A DNA stretch of 64,000 nt from Mycobacterium sp. ITM-2016-00318 (GTDB taxonomy: Bacteria > Actinomycetota > Actinomycetes > Mycobacteriales > Mycobacteriaceae): positions 4,092,001-4,156,000 of the forward strand of contig NZ_CP134400.1 of assembly GCF_002968285.2 (NCBI RefSeq), written 5' to 3'. A model generated the notes under the pieces. It was not told the DNA's origin. It did no database searches and saw only the letters and a program-made list of their open reading frames with translations. Position numbers and translations under genes: made by a program. The first letter of the stretch is position 1. Each line of letters starts with the position of its first letter. Below, piece by piece: positions 10,312 through 18,521 of this stretch.

Positions 10312-11522
10312 ATCCACACACCCTTACCGACGGCCACCACGCCGCCCGCGCTGATCGCGAAGCGCTCCCGGTCCTTCTCCAGGTCGACACCCACCATCTC
10401 ACCGGGCCCGACCACGACGTTCTTGTCGAGGATCGCATGGCGCACCACCGCACCGCGGCCCACCCGGACACCGGGCATCAGCACGCTGCCCTCCACGATC
10501 GCTCCGTCGTCGACGACGACGTTGGACGACAACACCGAATTGCGCACGGAGGCCGCGGAGATGATGCTGCCCGCGCCGACAACGGACTCCTGCGCGGAGC
10601 CGCCGTTGACGAACTTGGCGGGTGCCAGGTTCTCCGACTCGCCCCTGATCGGCCAACGCTTGTTGTAGAGGTTGAACACCGGGTGCACCGACACCAGGTC
10701 CATGTGGGCGTCGTAGAACGCGTCCAGCGTCCCGACGTCACGCCAATAGCCGTGATCGCGCTCGGTGGCCCCGGGTACCTCGTTGCCGTTGAAGTCGTAC
10801 ACCGAGGCCATCCCGTCGCCCACCAGCCGCGGGATGATGTCGCCGCCCATGTCGTGGTCGGAGTCGTCGTCGTCGGCGTCGGCGCGGATCGCGTCGATGA
10901 GCACCTTGGTGGTGAAGATGTAGTTGCCCATCGACGCGAATGTCTGCTCGGGATCGTCGGGGGTGCCGGGCGGGTCCGGCGGCTTTTCGACGAACTCGCG
11001 GATGCGGCCGGACTCGTCGGCGTCGATGCAGCCGAACGCGGTGGCTTCGGCCCGCGGCACCCGGATGCCCGCGACCGTCGCACCCGCCCCGCTCTCGATG
11101 TGGAACTGCACCATCTGCTCCGGGTCCATCCGGTACACGTGGTCGGCACCGAACACGACGATGTAGTCGGGGTCCTCGTCGTAGATGAGGTTCAGCGACT
11201 GGTATATCGCGTCTGCCGAGCCGGTGTACCACCGCGGACCGAGCCGCTGCTGCGCTGGAACCGGGGTGATGTATTCGCCAGCGAGGCCCGACAGCCGCCA
11301 ATTCTGTGAGATATGGCGGTCCAGCGAGTGCGACTTGTATTGCGTCAGAACGCAGATGCGCAGGTATCGGGCGTTGACGAGATTTGACAGGACGAAATCG
11401 ATGAGCCGGTACGCACCGCCGAAGGGAACTGCCGGCTTTGCTCTGTCCGCGGTCAACGGATAGAGCCGCTTGCCCTCCCCGCCGGCCAGGACGATGCCGA
11501 GGACGTGTGGCAACTCCCTCAT
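10308..11522 (-). CDS. glgC: glucose-1-phosphate adenylyltransferase
   Basis: Forms ADP-glucose from ATP and glucose-1-phosphate in the cytosol. The 404-residue product starts with the nucleotide-binding loop GGEGKRL (residues 14-20) followed by [10 protein letters not shown], contains the [11 protein letters not shown] catalytic Asp block, and ends in a left-handed beta-helix domain with hexapeptide repeats (about residues 300-400), as in tetrameric GlgC enzymes. It is divergent from glgA across a 149-base spacer, an arrangement conserved in mycobacteria. Its ADP-glucose would feed GlgA/GlgM for maltose-1-phosphate and alpha-glucan. It overlaps the tail of the damaged DUF4126 gene on the other strand. 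Confidence 0.96.
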   Translation of the reverse strand: MRELPHVLGIVLAGGEGKRLYPLTADRAKPAVPFGGAYRLIDFVLSNLVNARYLRICVLTQYKSHSLDRHISQNWRLSGLAGEYITPVPAQQRLGPRWYTGSADAIYQSLNLIYDEDPDYIVVFGADHVYRMDPEQMVQFHIESGAGATVAGIRVPRAEATAFGCIDADESGRIREFVEKPPDPPGTPDDPEQTFASMGNYIFTTKVLIDAIRADADDDDSDHDMGGDIIPRLVGDGMASVYDFNGNEVPGATERDHGYWRDVGTLDAFYDAHMDLVSVHPVFNLYNKRWPIRGESENLAPAKFVNGGSAQESVVGAGSIISAASVRNSVLSSNVVVDDGAIVEGSVLMPGVRVGRGAVVRHAILDKNVVVGPGEMVGVDLEKDRERFAISAGGVVAVGKGVWI

Positions 11523-11671
11523 GACTCAAACCTATCTGCGAGTTCTCACCATGACCAGGCATTCGCGCTTTTGAGCCCACGCGAACGTCGGTCAAAGTAA
11601 TTGGCTAGTACCCACAATTCGGCCCCTTTACATGGCTGCATTGCGCGGCGGCGGACACTACGGTCAAAGGC

Positions 11672-12841
11672 ATGCGGGTGGCGATGATGACGCGTGAGTA
11701 TCCACCCGAGGTGTACGGCGGCGCAGGTGTGCACGTCACCGAACTCGTCGCCCAGTTACGCCACCTCTGCGAGGTCGACGTGCACTGCATGGGCGCGCCT
11801 CGCGAAGGCGCGTTCGTCCACCAGCCCGACCGGGCGCTCAAGGGCGCCAACCCGGCGCTGGCGACTCTGTCGGCCGACCTGGTGATGGCCAACGCCGCCG
11901 ACAGCGCGACGGTGGTGCACTCGCACACCTGGTACACCGGGCTGGCCGGGCACCTGGCCGCGCTGCTCTACGGGATCCCGCACGTACTGACCGCCCACTC
12001 GCTGGAGCCGATGCGGCCGTGGAAGGCCGAACAGCTCGGCGGCGGCTACCGCATCTCGTCCTGGGTGGAGCGCACCGCGGTCGAGGGGGCCGATGCCGTC
12101 ATCGCCGTCAGTTCCGGCATGCGCGACGACGTGCTGCACACCTATCCCGCCCTCGATCCCAACCGGGTGCACGTGGTGCGCAACGGCATCGACACCGACG
12201 TTTGGTATCCCGTCACCGGAGAAGGCTCCGACGGGTCGGTGCTGACCGAGCTCGGCGTCGATGCGAACCGGCCGATCGTCGCGTTCGTCGGCCGGATCAC
12301 CAGGCAGAAAGGCGTCGCACACCTCGTCGCGGCGGCTCACCGGTTCTCCCCCGAGGTGCAGCTGGTGCTGTGCGCAGGCGCCCCCGACACCCCTGAGATC
12401 GCCGCGGAGGTGACGGCCGCGGTGCAGGAGCTGTCGCGGGCCCGCACTGGCGTGTTCTGGGTGCGCGAGATGCTGCCGATCGGCAAGATTCGCGAAATTC
12501 TTTCAGCAGCAAGAGTTTTCGTCTGTCCGTCGGTCTATGAACCGTTGGGCATCGTGAACCTTGAGGCCATGGCGTGCGCGACGGCGGTGGTCGCTTCGGA
12601 CGTCGGCGGTATCCCTGAGGTGGTCTCGGATCGACAGACCGGGCTGCTGGTGCACTACGACCCGGCCGACCGGGAGTTCTTCGAAAGCCGGCTGGCCGAT
12701 GCGGTCAACTCGTTGGTGGCCGATCCGGCGCGGGCGCGTCAGTACGGAGAGGCCGGCAGGCAGCGCTGCATCGACGAATTTTCCTGGGCACACATTGCCG
12801 AGCAGACCCTGGAGATCTACCGCAAGGTGTCGTCCGGCTAG
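11672..12841 (+). CDS. glgA: GT4 glycosyltransferase, alpha-maltose-1-phosphate synthase/glycogen synthase
   Basis: Retaining GT4 (GT-B fold) glycosyltransferase of 389 residues. The N-terminal acceptor domain shows YPPEVYGGAGVHV (residues 10-22). The C-terminal nucleotide-sugar domain carries VGRITRQKG and the conserved EX7E region PSVYEPLGIVNLEA. Annotated historically as glycogen synthase; the mycobacterial enzyme (GlgM, Rv1212c) is known to condense ADP-glucose with glucose-1-phosphate to maltose-1-phosphate for the GlgE pathway. Divergence from glgC supports this. The ATG at 11672 matches family length. It is convergent with the DUF3117 gene, its stop overlapping by 4 bases. Confidence 0.95.
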   Translation: MRVAMMTREYPPEVYGGAGVHVTELVAQLRHLCEVDVHCMGAPREGAFVHQPDRALKGANPALATLSADLVMANAADSATVVHSHTWYTGLAGHLAALLYGIPHVLTAHSLEPMRPWKAEQLGGGYRISSWVERTAVEGADAVIAVSSGMRDDVLHTYPALDPNRVHVVRNGIDTDVWYPVTGEGSDGSVLTELGVDANRPIVAFVGRITRQKGVAHLVAAAHRFSPEVQLVLCAGAPDTPEIAAEVTAAVQELSRARTGVFWVREMLPIGKIREILSAARVFVCPSVYEPLGIVNLEAMACATAVVASDVGGIPEVVSDRQTGLLVHYDPADREFFESRLADAVNSLVADPARARQYGEAGRQRCIDEFSWAHIAEQTLEIYRKVSSG

Positions 12842-13005
12842 GTGGTGACGCCCTTGAGCTCGTCGCCGAGGGCAGCCGCCTCGTCAGGTGTGAGTTCGAC
12901 GACCAGTCTGCCGCCGCCTTCCAGTGGTACCCGCATCACGATGCCGCGCCCCTCCTTGGTTGCTTCCAGAGGACCGTCGCCGGTCCGGGGCTTCATCGCC
13001 GCCAT
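12838..13005 (-). CDS. DUF3117 family small conserved protein (Rv1211-like)
   Basis: A 55-residue protein that begins MAAMKPRTGDGPLEATKEG and is almost invariant across actinobacteria as I recall it. It belongs to the DUF3117 family, whose function is unknown. The start at 13005 is set by a strong GGAGGAGG about 7 bases upstream; the frame extends further back without support. It sits between glgA (convergent, 4-base overlap) and tagA (138 bases upstream on the same strand). The extreme conservation suggests an essential interaction, but none can be read from sequence. Confidence 0.9.
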   Translation of the reverse strand: MAAMKPRTGDGPLEATKEGRGIVMRVPLEGGGRLVVELTPDEAAALGDELKGVTT

Positions 13006-13144
13006 CGAGTGCCTCCTCCACATGAGCCGGCTGCCCACCCGTTGACAGCTCCCGGCGTCGAACTGCTACTGAACTTCCCCCATTGTTCCCTATTCGGGCG
13101 GCCCGGTGTGCAAAGACCCGGTCAAGATCGTCTGGATGGGCAGA

Positions 13145-13735
13145 TCAGGCCGGTGCAGGCACCCAGCATGCGGCCTCGTGGTCATCGACCATTCCAGTGG
13201 CCTGCATCAGTGCGTAGGCCGTCGTCGGGCCGACGAATTTGAACCCCCGCCGCTTCAACTCCTTGGCCATCGCCGTGGACTCCGGGGTCACCGCGGGCAC
13301 ATCGGCCAAGGCGGCTGGGCGCGGGCGCCTCGCCGGCGCGAACGACCACAGCAACTCGCCCAGCTCGACGTCCAGGTCGGCGACCACCCGCGCGTTGGCG
13401 ATGGTGGCCTCGATCTTGGCGCGGTTGCGCACGATCCCCGCGTCGTTCATCAGCCGCTCGACATCGCGGTCGGTGTATGCCGCGACCTTGTCGATCTCGA
13501 ACCGGTGAAAGGCGCGCCGGAAATTCTCCCGCTTACGCAGGATGATCAGCCACGACAGCCCGCTCTGGAACGCCTCGAGGCTGACCCGCTCGAACAGCGC
13601 TTTGGAGTCGCGCAGCGGCTTGCCCCACTCGGTGTCGTGGTAGTCGCGGTACAGGACGAAATCTGCTGGCGCCAAACGGGATTGATCGATCCAACCGCAG
13701 CGGACGCAGTCGTCGCCGTCAGGCCCGGCAGTCAC
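13145..13735 (-). CDS. tagA: DNA-3-methyladenine glycosylase I
   Basis: Base-excision repair glycosylase removing 3-methyladenine. The 196-residue product has the TAG layout: CVRCGW near the N-terminus (zinc ligand Cys), the YRDYHDTEWGKP block with its zinc His, the substrate-pocket segment FERVSLEAFQSGLSW, and the C-terminal zinc pair in DDHEAACW. It follows the DivIVA-like gene with an ATGA-type 4-base overlap (13732-13735), forming the gpgS-Rv1209-tagA run on the minus strand. Regulation is not evident. Confidence 0.95.
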   Translation of the reverse strand: MTAGPDGDDCVRCGWIDQSRLAPADFVLYRDYHDTEWGKPLRDSKALFERVSLEAFQSGLSWLIILRKRENFRRAFHRFEIDKVAAYTDRDVERLMNDAGIVRNRAKIEATIANARVVADLDVELGELLWSFAPARRPRPAALADVPAVTPESTAMAKELKRRGFKFVGPTTAYALMQATGMVDDHEAACWVPAPA

Positions 13736-14103
13736 GACTCGGCCCTGTCCTCCGCCGGCAGCGCATGCGCACCGCCCTCAACGGGATCGGCGTCAGCGGG
13801 GTCAGCGACCCGCGCCTGCGTCGCCTGTACCGCCGCCAGCTCTCCGCGGAGCTGGTCGAGCTCGGCGCCGAGGCGGTCGAGCACCCAGTCCACTTCACTG
13901 GTCTTGTAGCCGCGCAGCGTCTGGGTGAACTTGACCACCTCGACGTCGGCTCCAGTCACACCGGAGGCGGGCAACGCCGTCGCGGTGGTGGCGCGCGGTA
14001 GCGGCGGCAGCACCTCACCGCGCCCGAACAGCACGCTGCCCACCCCGAACAGCACGACGGCCACGAGGATGAGGACCACGAGATACACCAGGATCAGTGT
14101 CAC
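13732..14103 (-). CDS. single-pass membrane protein with DivIVA-like segment (Rv1209-like)
   Basis: Product of 123 residues: an N-terminal membrane helix (about 3-26), a linker, and a short DivIVA-type motif (VVKFTQTLRGYKTSEVDWVLDRLGAEL, described by position about 56-82) followed by a predicted coiled-coil and an acidic tail. The F..TLRGY...EVD pattern is the DivIVA/SepF-associated domain seen in small mycobacterial membrane proteins. Its role is not established; localisation to curved or polar membrane is plausible. It overlaps tagA by 4 bases downstream and lies 46 bases after gpgS. Confidence 0.85.
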   Translation of the reverse strand: MTLILVYLVVLILVAVVLFGVGSVLFGRGEVLPPLPRATTATALPASGVTGADVEVVKFTQTLRGYKTSEVDWVLDRLGAELDQLRGELAAVQATQARVADPADADPVEGGAHALPAEDRAES

Positions 14104-14149
14104 GGTGTCGATACTGCCTCACGCCTCCGACGAGGAGGCGACCCACTGG

Positions 14150-15094
14150 CTACGGTCGCAGCGTGTTCATCGGCGGCCGGTCATCGAGCCGCACCTCCGA
14201 CGTGCGGGGTGTGTAGTCGTAGCCGTCGGCGAAGAACTGGGTCAGGCCGACGGCGGAGTCAGGGATGCCGCAACGGGACAGCAACGTCGCGATGACCTGC
14301 CTGCTCATTGCGGCGAGCTCGGTCAACGGGCGGTTGCGGTGCTCCCGCACGCCGAGGTTGACCTGCGCGATCGCGTCAAGGCCGAGCCGGTCGTACGTGT
14401 CGATCAGTAGGCCGATCTCCACGCCGTAGCCCGGTGCGAACGGCACCGAGGTGAGCAGTTCGCGGGTGCCGGCATATTCGCCACCAAGCGGTTGCATCAC
14501 ATACATCAGCTCCGGCCGGAGTGCGGCGAGTAGCGGCCGCGCCACCAGTTCGGTGACCCGGCCGCCGCCGTTGGCGTCCTCGCTGCCGCTGACCTTGAGC
14601 GGACGCCGGTAGAAGCCCTTGACCAGGTGCACTCCCTCGGTCATCAGCAGCGGCCCGACCAGCTTGGGCACGAACATCGGATCGGGGTCGATCAAGTCGG
14701 AGTCGACGAAGACCACGATGTCGCCGGTGGCCACCGCCAACGAGCGCCACAGCACCTCACCCTTGCCGGGTTGCGGCGGCACCTCGGGCAGTGCGACCTC
14801 ACGGCTGATCACCCGCGCACCGGCAGCCAGCGCTCGGATCTCGGTGTCGTCGGTGGAGCCGGAGTCCAGCACGATCAGCTCGTCGACCAACCCGCCGAGC
14901 AGCGGCGTGATGGTTTCGATGACCGAGCCGACGGTCTCTTCCTCGTTGAGTGCCGGCAACACCACCGAAATGGTGCGGGTGCCCTTGGCCGCCTCGAGCT
15001 CGGAAACAGTCCACATGGGTCGGCTCCAGCTGTGATCGGTCAACCATCTGCCGGCGACGACGTCTGTGCCGGGAAGCTCTGGAGTGAGTGTCAT
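14150..15094 (-). CDS. gpgS: glucosyl-3-phosphoglycerate synthase
   Basis: GT81 retaining glucosyltransferase that makes glucosyl-3-phosphoglycerate, the first step toward 6-O-methylglucose lipopolysaccharide. The 314-residue product has the nucleotide-sugar motif LPALNEEE (46-53), the metal-binding DSD at residues 131-133 (VFVDSDLIDPD), and the family block PLGGEYAGTRELL for acceptor binding. It matches Rv1208. Its start overlaps the folP2 stop by 4 bases (ATGA), so folP2 and gpgS are translationally coupled. Neighbouring glgC/glgA supply related glucose chemistry. Confidence 0.95.
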   Translation of the reverse strand: MTLTPELPGTDVVAGRWLTDHSWSRPMWTVSELEAAKGTRTISVVLPALNEEETVGSVIETITPLLGGLVDELIVLDSGSTDDTEIRALAAGARVISREVALPEVPPQPGKGEVLWRSLAVATGDIVVFVDSDLIDPDPMFVPKLVGPLLMTEGVHLVKGFYRRPLKVSGSEDANGGGRVTELVARPLLAALRPELMYVMQPLGGEYAGTRELLTSVPFAPGYGVEIGLLIDTYDRLGLDAIAQVNLGVREHRNRPLTELAAMSRQVIATLLSRCGIPDSAVGLTQFFADGYDYTPRTSEVRLDDRPPMNTLRP

Positions 15095-15966
15095 GCCAGT
15101 CCCCTTACCGTGCGCGTGGGCGAACGCACGCCCTGGATCGACGCGACCATTTCCAGTACGCGCCGTGTGGGCCCGACTTCATGCACCCGGAACATCGCGG
15201 CTCCCTCGGCGGCGGCGAGAGCCGTCGCCGCCAGGGTGCCCTCCAGGCGCTCCGTCAGATCCACACCCAGAGTTTCCCCGACGAAGTCCTTGTTGCTCAG
15301 CGCCATCAGCACCGGCCATCCAGTTTTTACAAGGTCTTTCACATGGCGCAACAAACTAAGGCCGTGGTAAGTGTTTTTGCCGAAATCGTGAGTCGGGTCT
15401 ATTAAGACCGCGTCTCGGGCGACCCCTGCGGCCACGGCCCGTTCGGCAGCGGCGGTCACCTCGGCGATGACATCGTCGACCACGCCGCGCTCGGATAGCC
15501 CGTAATTGACCCGGAACGGGCGCGTGCGGGGTGTCGCACCGCCGGTGTGTGAACACACCAGGCCCGCGCCGAACTCCGCGGCGACCTCGGCCAGCCCGGG
15601 GTCGTGCCCGCCCCAGGTGTCGTTGATCAGATCGGCCCCTGCTCCGCAGGCCTGCTTGGCGACGGCCGAGCGCCAGGTGTCGACGCTGATCACCAAATCG
15701 GGGTAGCTGTCGCGCAGCCACTCGATGAACGGCACCACCCGAGCGACTTCATCGTCGACGCCGACGTTCTCGCCCGGGCCGGCCTTGACCCCGCCGACGT
15801 CCACGACGTCGGCGCCGTCGGCGATCACCCGGTGGGCCGCGGACTTGGCGGCCTCATCGGTGAAATTGGCTCCGCGGTCGTAGAACGAGTCCGGGGTGCG
15901 GTTCACGATCGCCATGATCAGCGCTCGGTCACCCGCCACCGGACGGCCGCAGAAGGTCGACTGCAC
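15091..15966 (-). CDS. folP2: dihydropteroate synthase homologue FolP2
   Basis: Dihydropteroate-synthase fold protein of 291 residues with IMAIVNRTPDSFYD (substrate loop 1), VDVGGVKAGPG, SVDTW, LINDTWGG and DPTHDFGKNTYH. The common DPGIGFGK-type pterin motif is replaced by DPTHDFGKN, and the GGESTRPG loop by GGVKAGPGE. These are the features that separate mycobacterial FolP2 (Rv1207) from true FolP1. From established work FolP2 lacks DHPS activity, so a non-folate role is likely. It is coupled to gpgS by a 4-base overlap, suggesting a link to methylglucose polysaccharide synthesis (inference). Confidence 0.92.
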   Translation of the reverse strand: MQSTFCGRPVAGDRALIMAIVNRTPDSFYDRGANFTDEAAKSAAHRVIADGADVVDVGGVKAGPGENVGVDDEVARVVPFIEWLRDSYPDLVISVDTWRSAVAKQACGAGADLINDTWGGHDPGLAEVAAEFGAGLVCSHTGGATPRTRPFRVNYGLSERGVVDDVIAEVTAAAERAVAAGVARDAVLIDPTHDFGKNTYHGLSLLRHVKDLVKTGWPVLMALSNKDFVGETLGVDLTERLEGTLAATALAAAEGAAMFRVHEVGPTRRVLEMVASIQGVRSPTRTVRGLA

Positions 15967-16036
15967 CCTTCAAGGCTACGGACGGCGGTTTCGGCGCGCT
16001 GGCGTGCGCTCAGCGTCGATCAACGCACCGAAATCA

Positions 16037-17845
16037 CTACTTGGGCTTCTTGCCGTCCTTCACCTCGGCGAGGTACTCGTCGTAGAACTCGACGTAGCCC
16101 TCGTCGGGGCCCGACAGCACGTAGATCGGGTCCTCGATGTCGTTGGCTTCCTCGTCCCCCTCGCCGGAGTTCCCGCCGAAGCCCTCCTTACGGAGGTCCA
16201 CCTTCTGGCTCTTGAACGTCGAGGTGTGCGCCAGTTCCTTGACGACCCGGACGAACAGCGGAACCGCATATGAGGGCAGGTGGTCGTAGACGGATTTCGC
16301 CAGCGCCTTGCCGTCGAAGTCCTTGCCATCTTTGAGCTGGATGGCGGCCATGCCCGCCTTGCCGCCCACATCGGGCACCTCGACGCCGAACACCGTCGCC
16401 TCCTCGACCTGCGGGTCCGTCGACACCGCTGCCTCCACCTCAGTGGTGGCGACGTTCTCACCCTTCCAGCGGAAGGTGTCGCCGAGCCGGTCGGTGAACG
16501 CGGCGTGCCCGAAGCCCTGCGAGCGCATCAGGTCGCCGGTGTTGAACCACACGTCGCCTTCCTTGAAGGCGTCGCGCACCAACTTCTTCTCGGACTCTTC
16601 CTCGTCGGTGTAGCCGTCGAACGGCTGGAAGCTGCTGACCTTCGACAGCAACAGCCCCGGCTCGCCGTTCTTGACCTTGCGGACGCGGCCCTTGTCGTCA
16701 CGTTTGGGGTCGCCGGTCTCCTCGTCGTACTCCACGAACGCGACGGGCGTCGGGCAGATCCCGGTGGTCTTGTCGACGTTCAGCACGTTGACGAACGCCG
16801 TGTTGCCCTCGCTGGCGGCGTAGAACTCACACACCCGGTCGATGCCGAAGCGCTTGGTGAACTCGTCCCAGATCGACGGCCGAAGCCCGTTGCCCGCGAT
16901 CACCCGTACCTTGTGCTTGCGGTCAGTGTCCTTCTCCGGCTGGTTCAGCAGATACGAGCACACCTCGCCGATGTAGACGAATGCTGTTGCGTCGTAGCGG
17001 ATCACATCGTCCCAGAACTTCGACGCCGAGAACGACTTGCCCAGCGCCAGCGTCGCCCCCGAGCTGAGGACCGCCGACAGCGCGACCGTCAACGCGTTGT
17101 TGTGGTACAGCGGCAGGCAGCAGTACAGGGTGTCCTTGTTGTTGAGTCGCATGCCGAGGCCGCCGAAGCCGGCCAGCGCCCTCAGCCACCGGTAGTGCGT
17201 CATGATGCTGGCCTTCGGCATGCCGGTGGTGCCCGAAGTGAAGATGTAGAACGCCTTGTCCTTGGCGAGCACGGCAGAGGTGGTGGCCGGGTTGTTGGTC
17301 GGCGCGGTCTCGGCAAGTTTCTTGAACTCGTCGAGGGTGACCAGACCGTCGGTGTCAGCGCCGCATTCCTTGATCGGGTCGACGAAGTCGGGGTCGGCGA
17401 TGAGCACCTTGGCCGACAGCAAGCCCAGACTGTGGGCGAGGACGTCGCCGCGCTGGTTGTAGTTCAGCATCCCGGAGATCGCGCCGCACTTGACCGCCGC
17501 GAGCATGAGCAGCACCGGGTCGGGAGAGTTGGGAAGCATGATGCCCACCACGTCGCCCTTGCCGACCCCGCGCGCCGCCAGCACCGCGGCATAGCGGTTG
17601 ACGGTCTTGTTGGCCTCTTTGTAGGTGATCTCCTGGTCCTCGAACTTGAGGAAGACCTTGTCGGCGTTCTGCGCTGCGCGGACTTGGAACACCTTGCCGA
17701 TGGAGGTCTTGGCCGAAGGGCGGGCGCCGAACCCGGTGATCACACCGCGCACGATGGTCGGCGCGTCGGCGATGAGGCCGGGTACTCGACTGGCGATGTC
17801 GAGCAGCCCGACGCTGCTGCGTGTCCCCGATTTTTCGTCAGTCAT
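16037..17845 (-). CDS. fadD6: long/very-long-chain fatty acid-CoA ligase FadD6 (FATP type)
   Basis: Adenylate-forming acyl-CoA synthetase of 602 residues in the fatty-acid-transport-protein subgroup. Visible motifs: the P-loop FTSGTTGMPKAS (AMP binding), the GNGLRP and YAASEGNTAF blocks, the TGDLMRSQGFGHAAFTDRLG motif with the FRWKGENVAT hinge (VLACS signature), and a C-terminal lysine region. It would activate exogenous long-chain acids at the membrane. It lies 70 bases upstream of folP2 and 57 bases downstream of the LOG-family gene on the same strand, as I recall for Rv1205-Rv1207. Confidence 0.93.
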   Translation of the reverse strand: MTDEKSGTRSSVGLLDIASRVPGLIADAPTIVRGVITGFGARPSAKTSIGKVFQVRAAQNADKVFLKFEDQEITYKEANKTVNRYAAVLAARGVGKGDVVGIMLPNSPDPVLLMLAAVKCGAISGMLNYNQRGDVLAHSLGLLSAKVLIADPDFVDPIKECGADTDGLVTLDEFKKLAETAPTNNPATTSAVLAKDKAFYIFTSGTTGMPKASIMTHYRWLRALAGFGGLGMRLNNKDTLYCCLPLYHNNALTVALSAVLSSGATLALGKSFSASKFWDDVIRYDATAFVYIGEVCSYLLNQPEKDTDRKHKVRVIAGNGLRPSIWDEFTKRFGIDRVCEFYAASEGNTAFVNVLNVDKTTGICPTPVAFVEYDEETGDPKRDDKGRVRKVKNGEPGLLLSKVSSFQPFDGYTDEEESEKKLVRDAFKEGDVWFNTGDLMRSQGFGHAAFTDRLGDTFRWKGENVATTEVEAAVSTDPQVEEATVFGVEVPDVGGKAGMAAIQLKDGKDFDGKALAKSVYDHLPSYAVPLFVRVVKELAHTSTFKSQKVDLRKEGFGGNSGEGDEEANDIEDPIYVLSGPDEGYVEFYDEYLAEVKDGKKPK

Positions 17846-17902
17846 GCGACGCTCCCCTCCGGTGTCATTTGACCGACACCCTATCCAGGCGGGTGAGCGC
17901 CA

Positions 17903-18463
17903 TCACGTGGCCGGTGTGCAAGCCGCCAAAGCATCGTCGATGTCGTCCACCACAACAAGCCGATCCAATGCCGCCCGGCTGACGTAGCCTCCGTCGATCA
18001 GACCATGCAGCCAGGCGAGCAGCCCGTCGTAATGTCCGAACGGATCGAGCATCACCACCGGCTTTTCGTGCATACCCAGATAGCCCGCTGTCCACGCTTC
18101 GAAGAACTCCTCGAGCGTGCCGATGCCGCCGGGCAGCGCGATGAACGCGTCGGCGCGGTCCTCCATCACCTGCTTGCGTTCCCGCATGGTTTCGGTGACG
18201 ACGAGCTCGTCGGCGTCGACGTCGGCGAGCTCGCGGTGCACCAGCGCCTTCGGTATCACCCCGACGGTGCGGCCGCCGCGCGCCCTCGCGCCTTCGGCAA
18301 CGGCGCCCATGGCCGAGACGTTGCCTCCGCCGGAGACCAGCGTCCAGCCGCGCACGGCGACCGCCGCGCCGACTTTGCCGGCCAGATCGAGCAGTTCGGG
18401 ATGCCTCGGCCCCGACGCGCAGTAGACGCAGACCGCCCATTCTTGGTCGGGATCGCGGGACAC
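17903..18463 (-). CDS. LOG-family protein (cytokinin-activating phosphoribohydrolase type, Rv1205-like)
   Basis: Rossmann-fold protein of 186 residues in the LOG family. The GTG at 18463 gives a start matching Rv1205 (MSRDPDQEWAVCVYCAS). Conserved elements are GGGNVSAMG (45-53), MRERKQ (93-98) and PGGIGTLEE (111-119), the LOG catalytic signature. The M. tuberculosis homologue Rv1205 is known to release free cytokinins from their riboside monophosphates and to be controlled by Pup-proteasome degradation. Whether that holds here is inference. It is divergent from the large ATPase gene with only 58 bases between them. Confidence 0.9.
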   Translation of the reverse strand: MSRDPDQEWAVCVYCASGPRHPELLDLAGKVGAAVAVRGWTLVSGGGNVSAMGAVAEGARARGGRTVGVIPKALVHRELADVDADELVVTETMRERKQVMEDRADAFIALPGGIGTLEEFFEAWTAGYLGMHEKPVVMLDPFGHYDGLLAWLHGLIDGGYVSRAALDRLVVVDDIDDALAACTPAT

Positions 18464-18521
18464 ACCGACAAGGTAGACGAGTACGGCACGGCCACCGCGA
18501 CCACACCCTAAACTCCGGCGG

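Noticed and set aside
16280..17872. 530-codon plus-strand frame opposite fadD6
   Set aside because: Antisense reading of a clear acyl-CoA synthetase.
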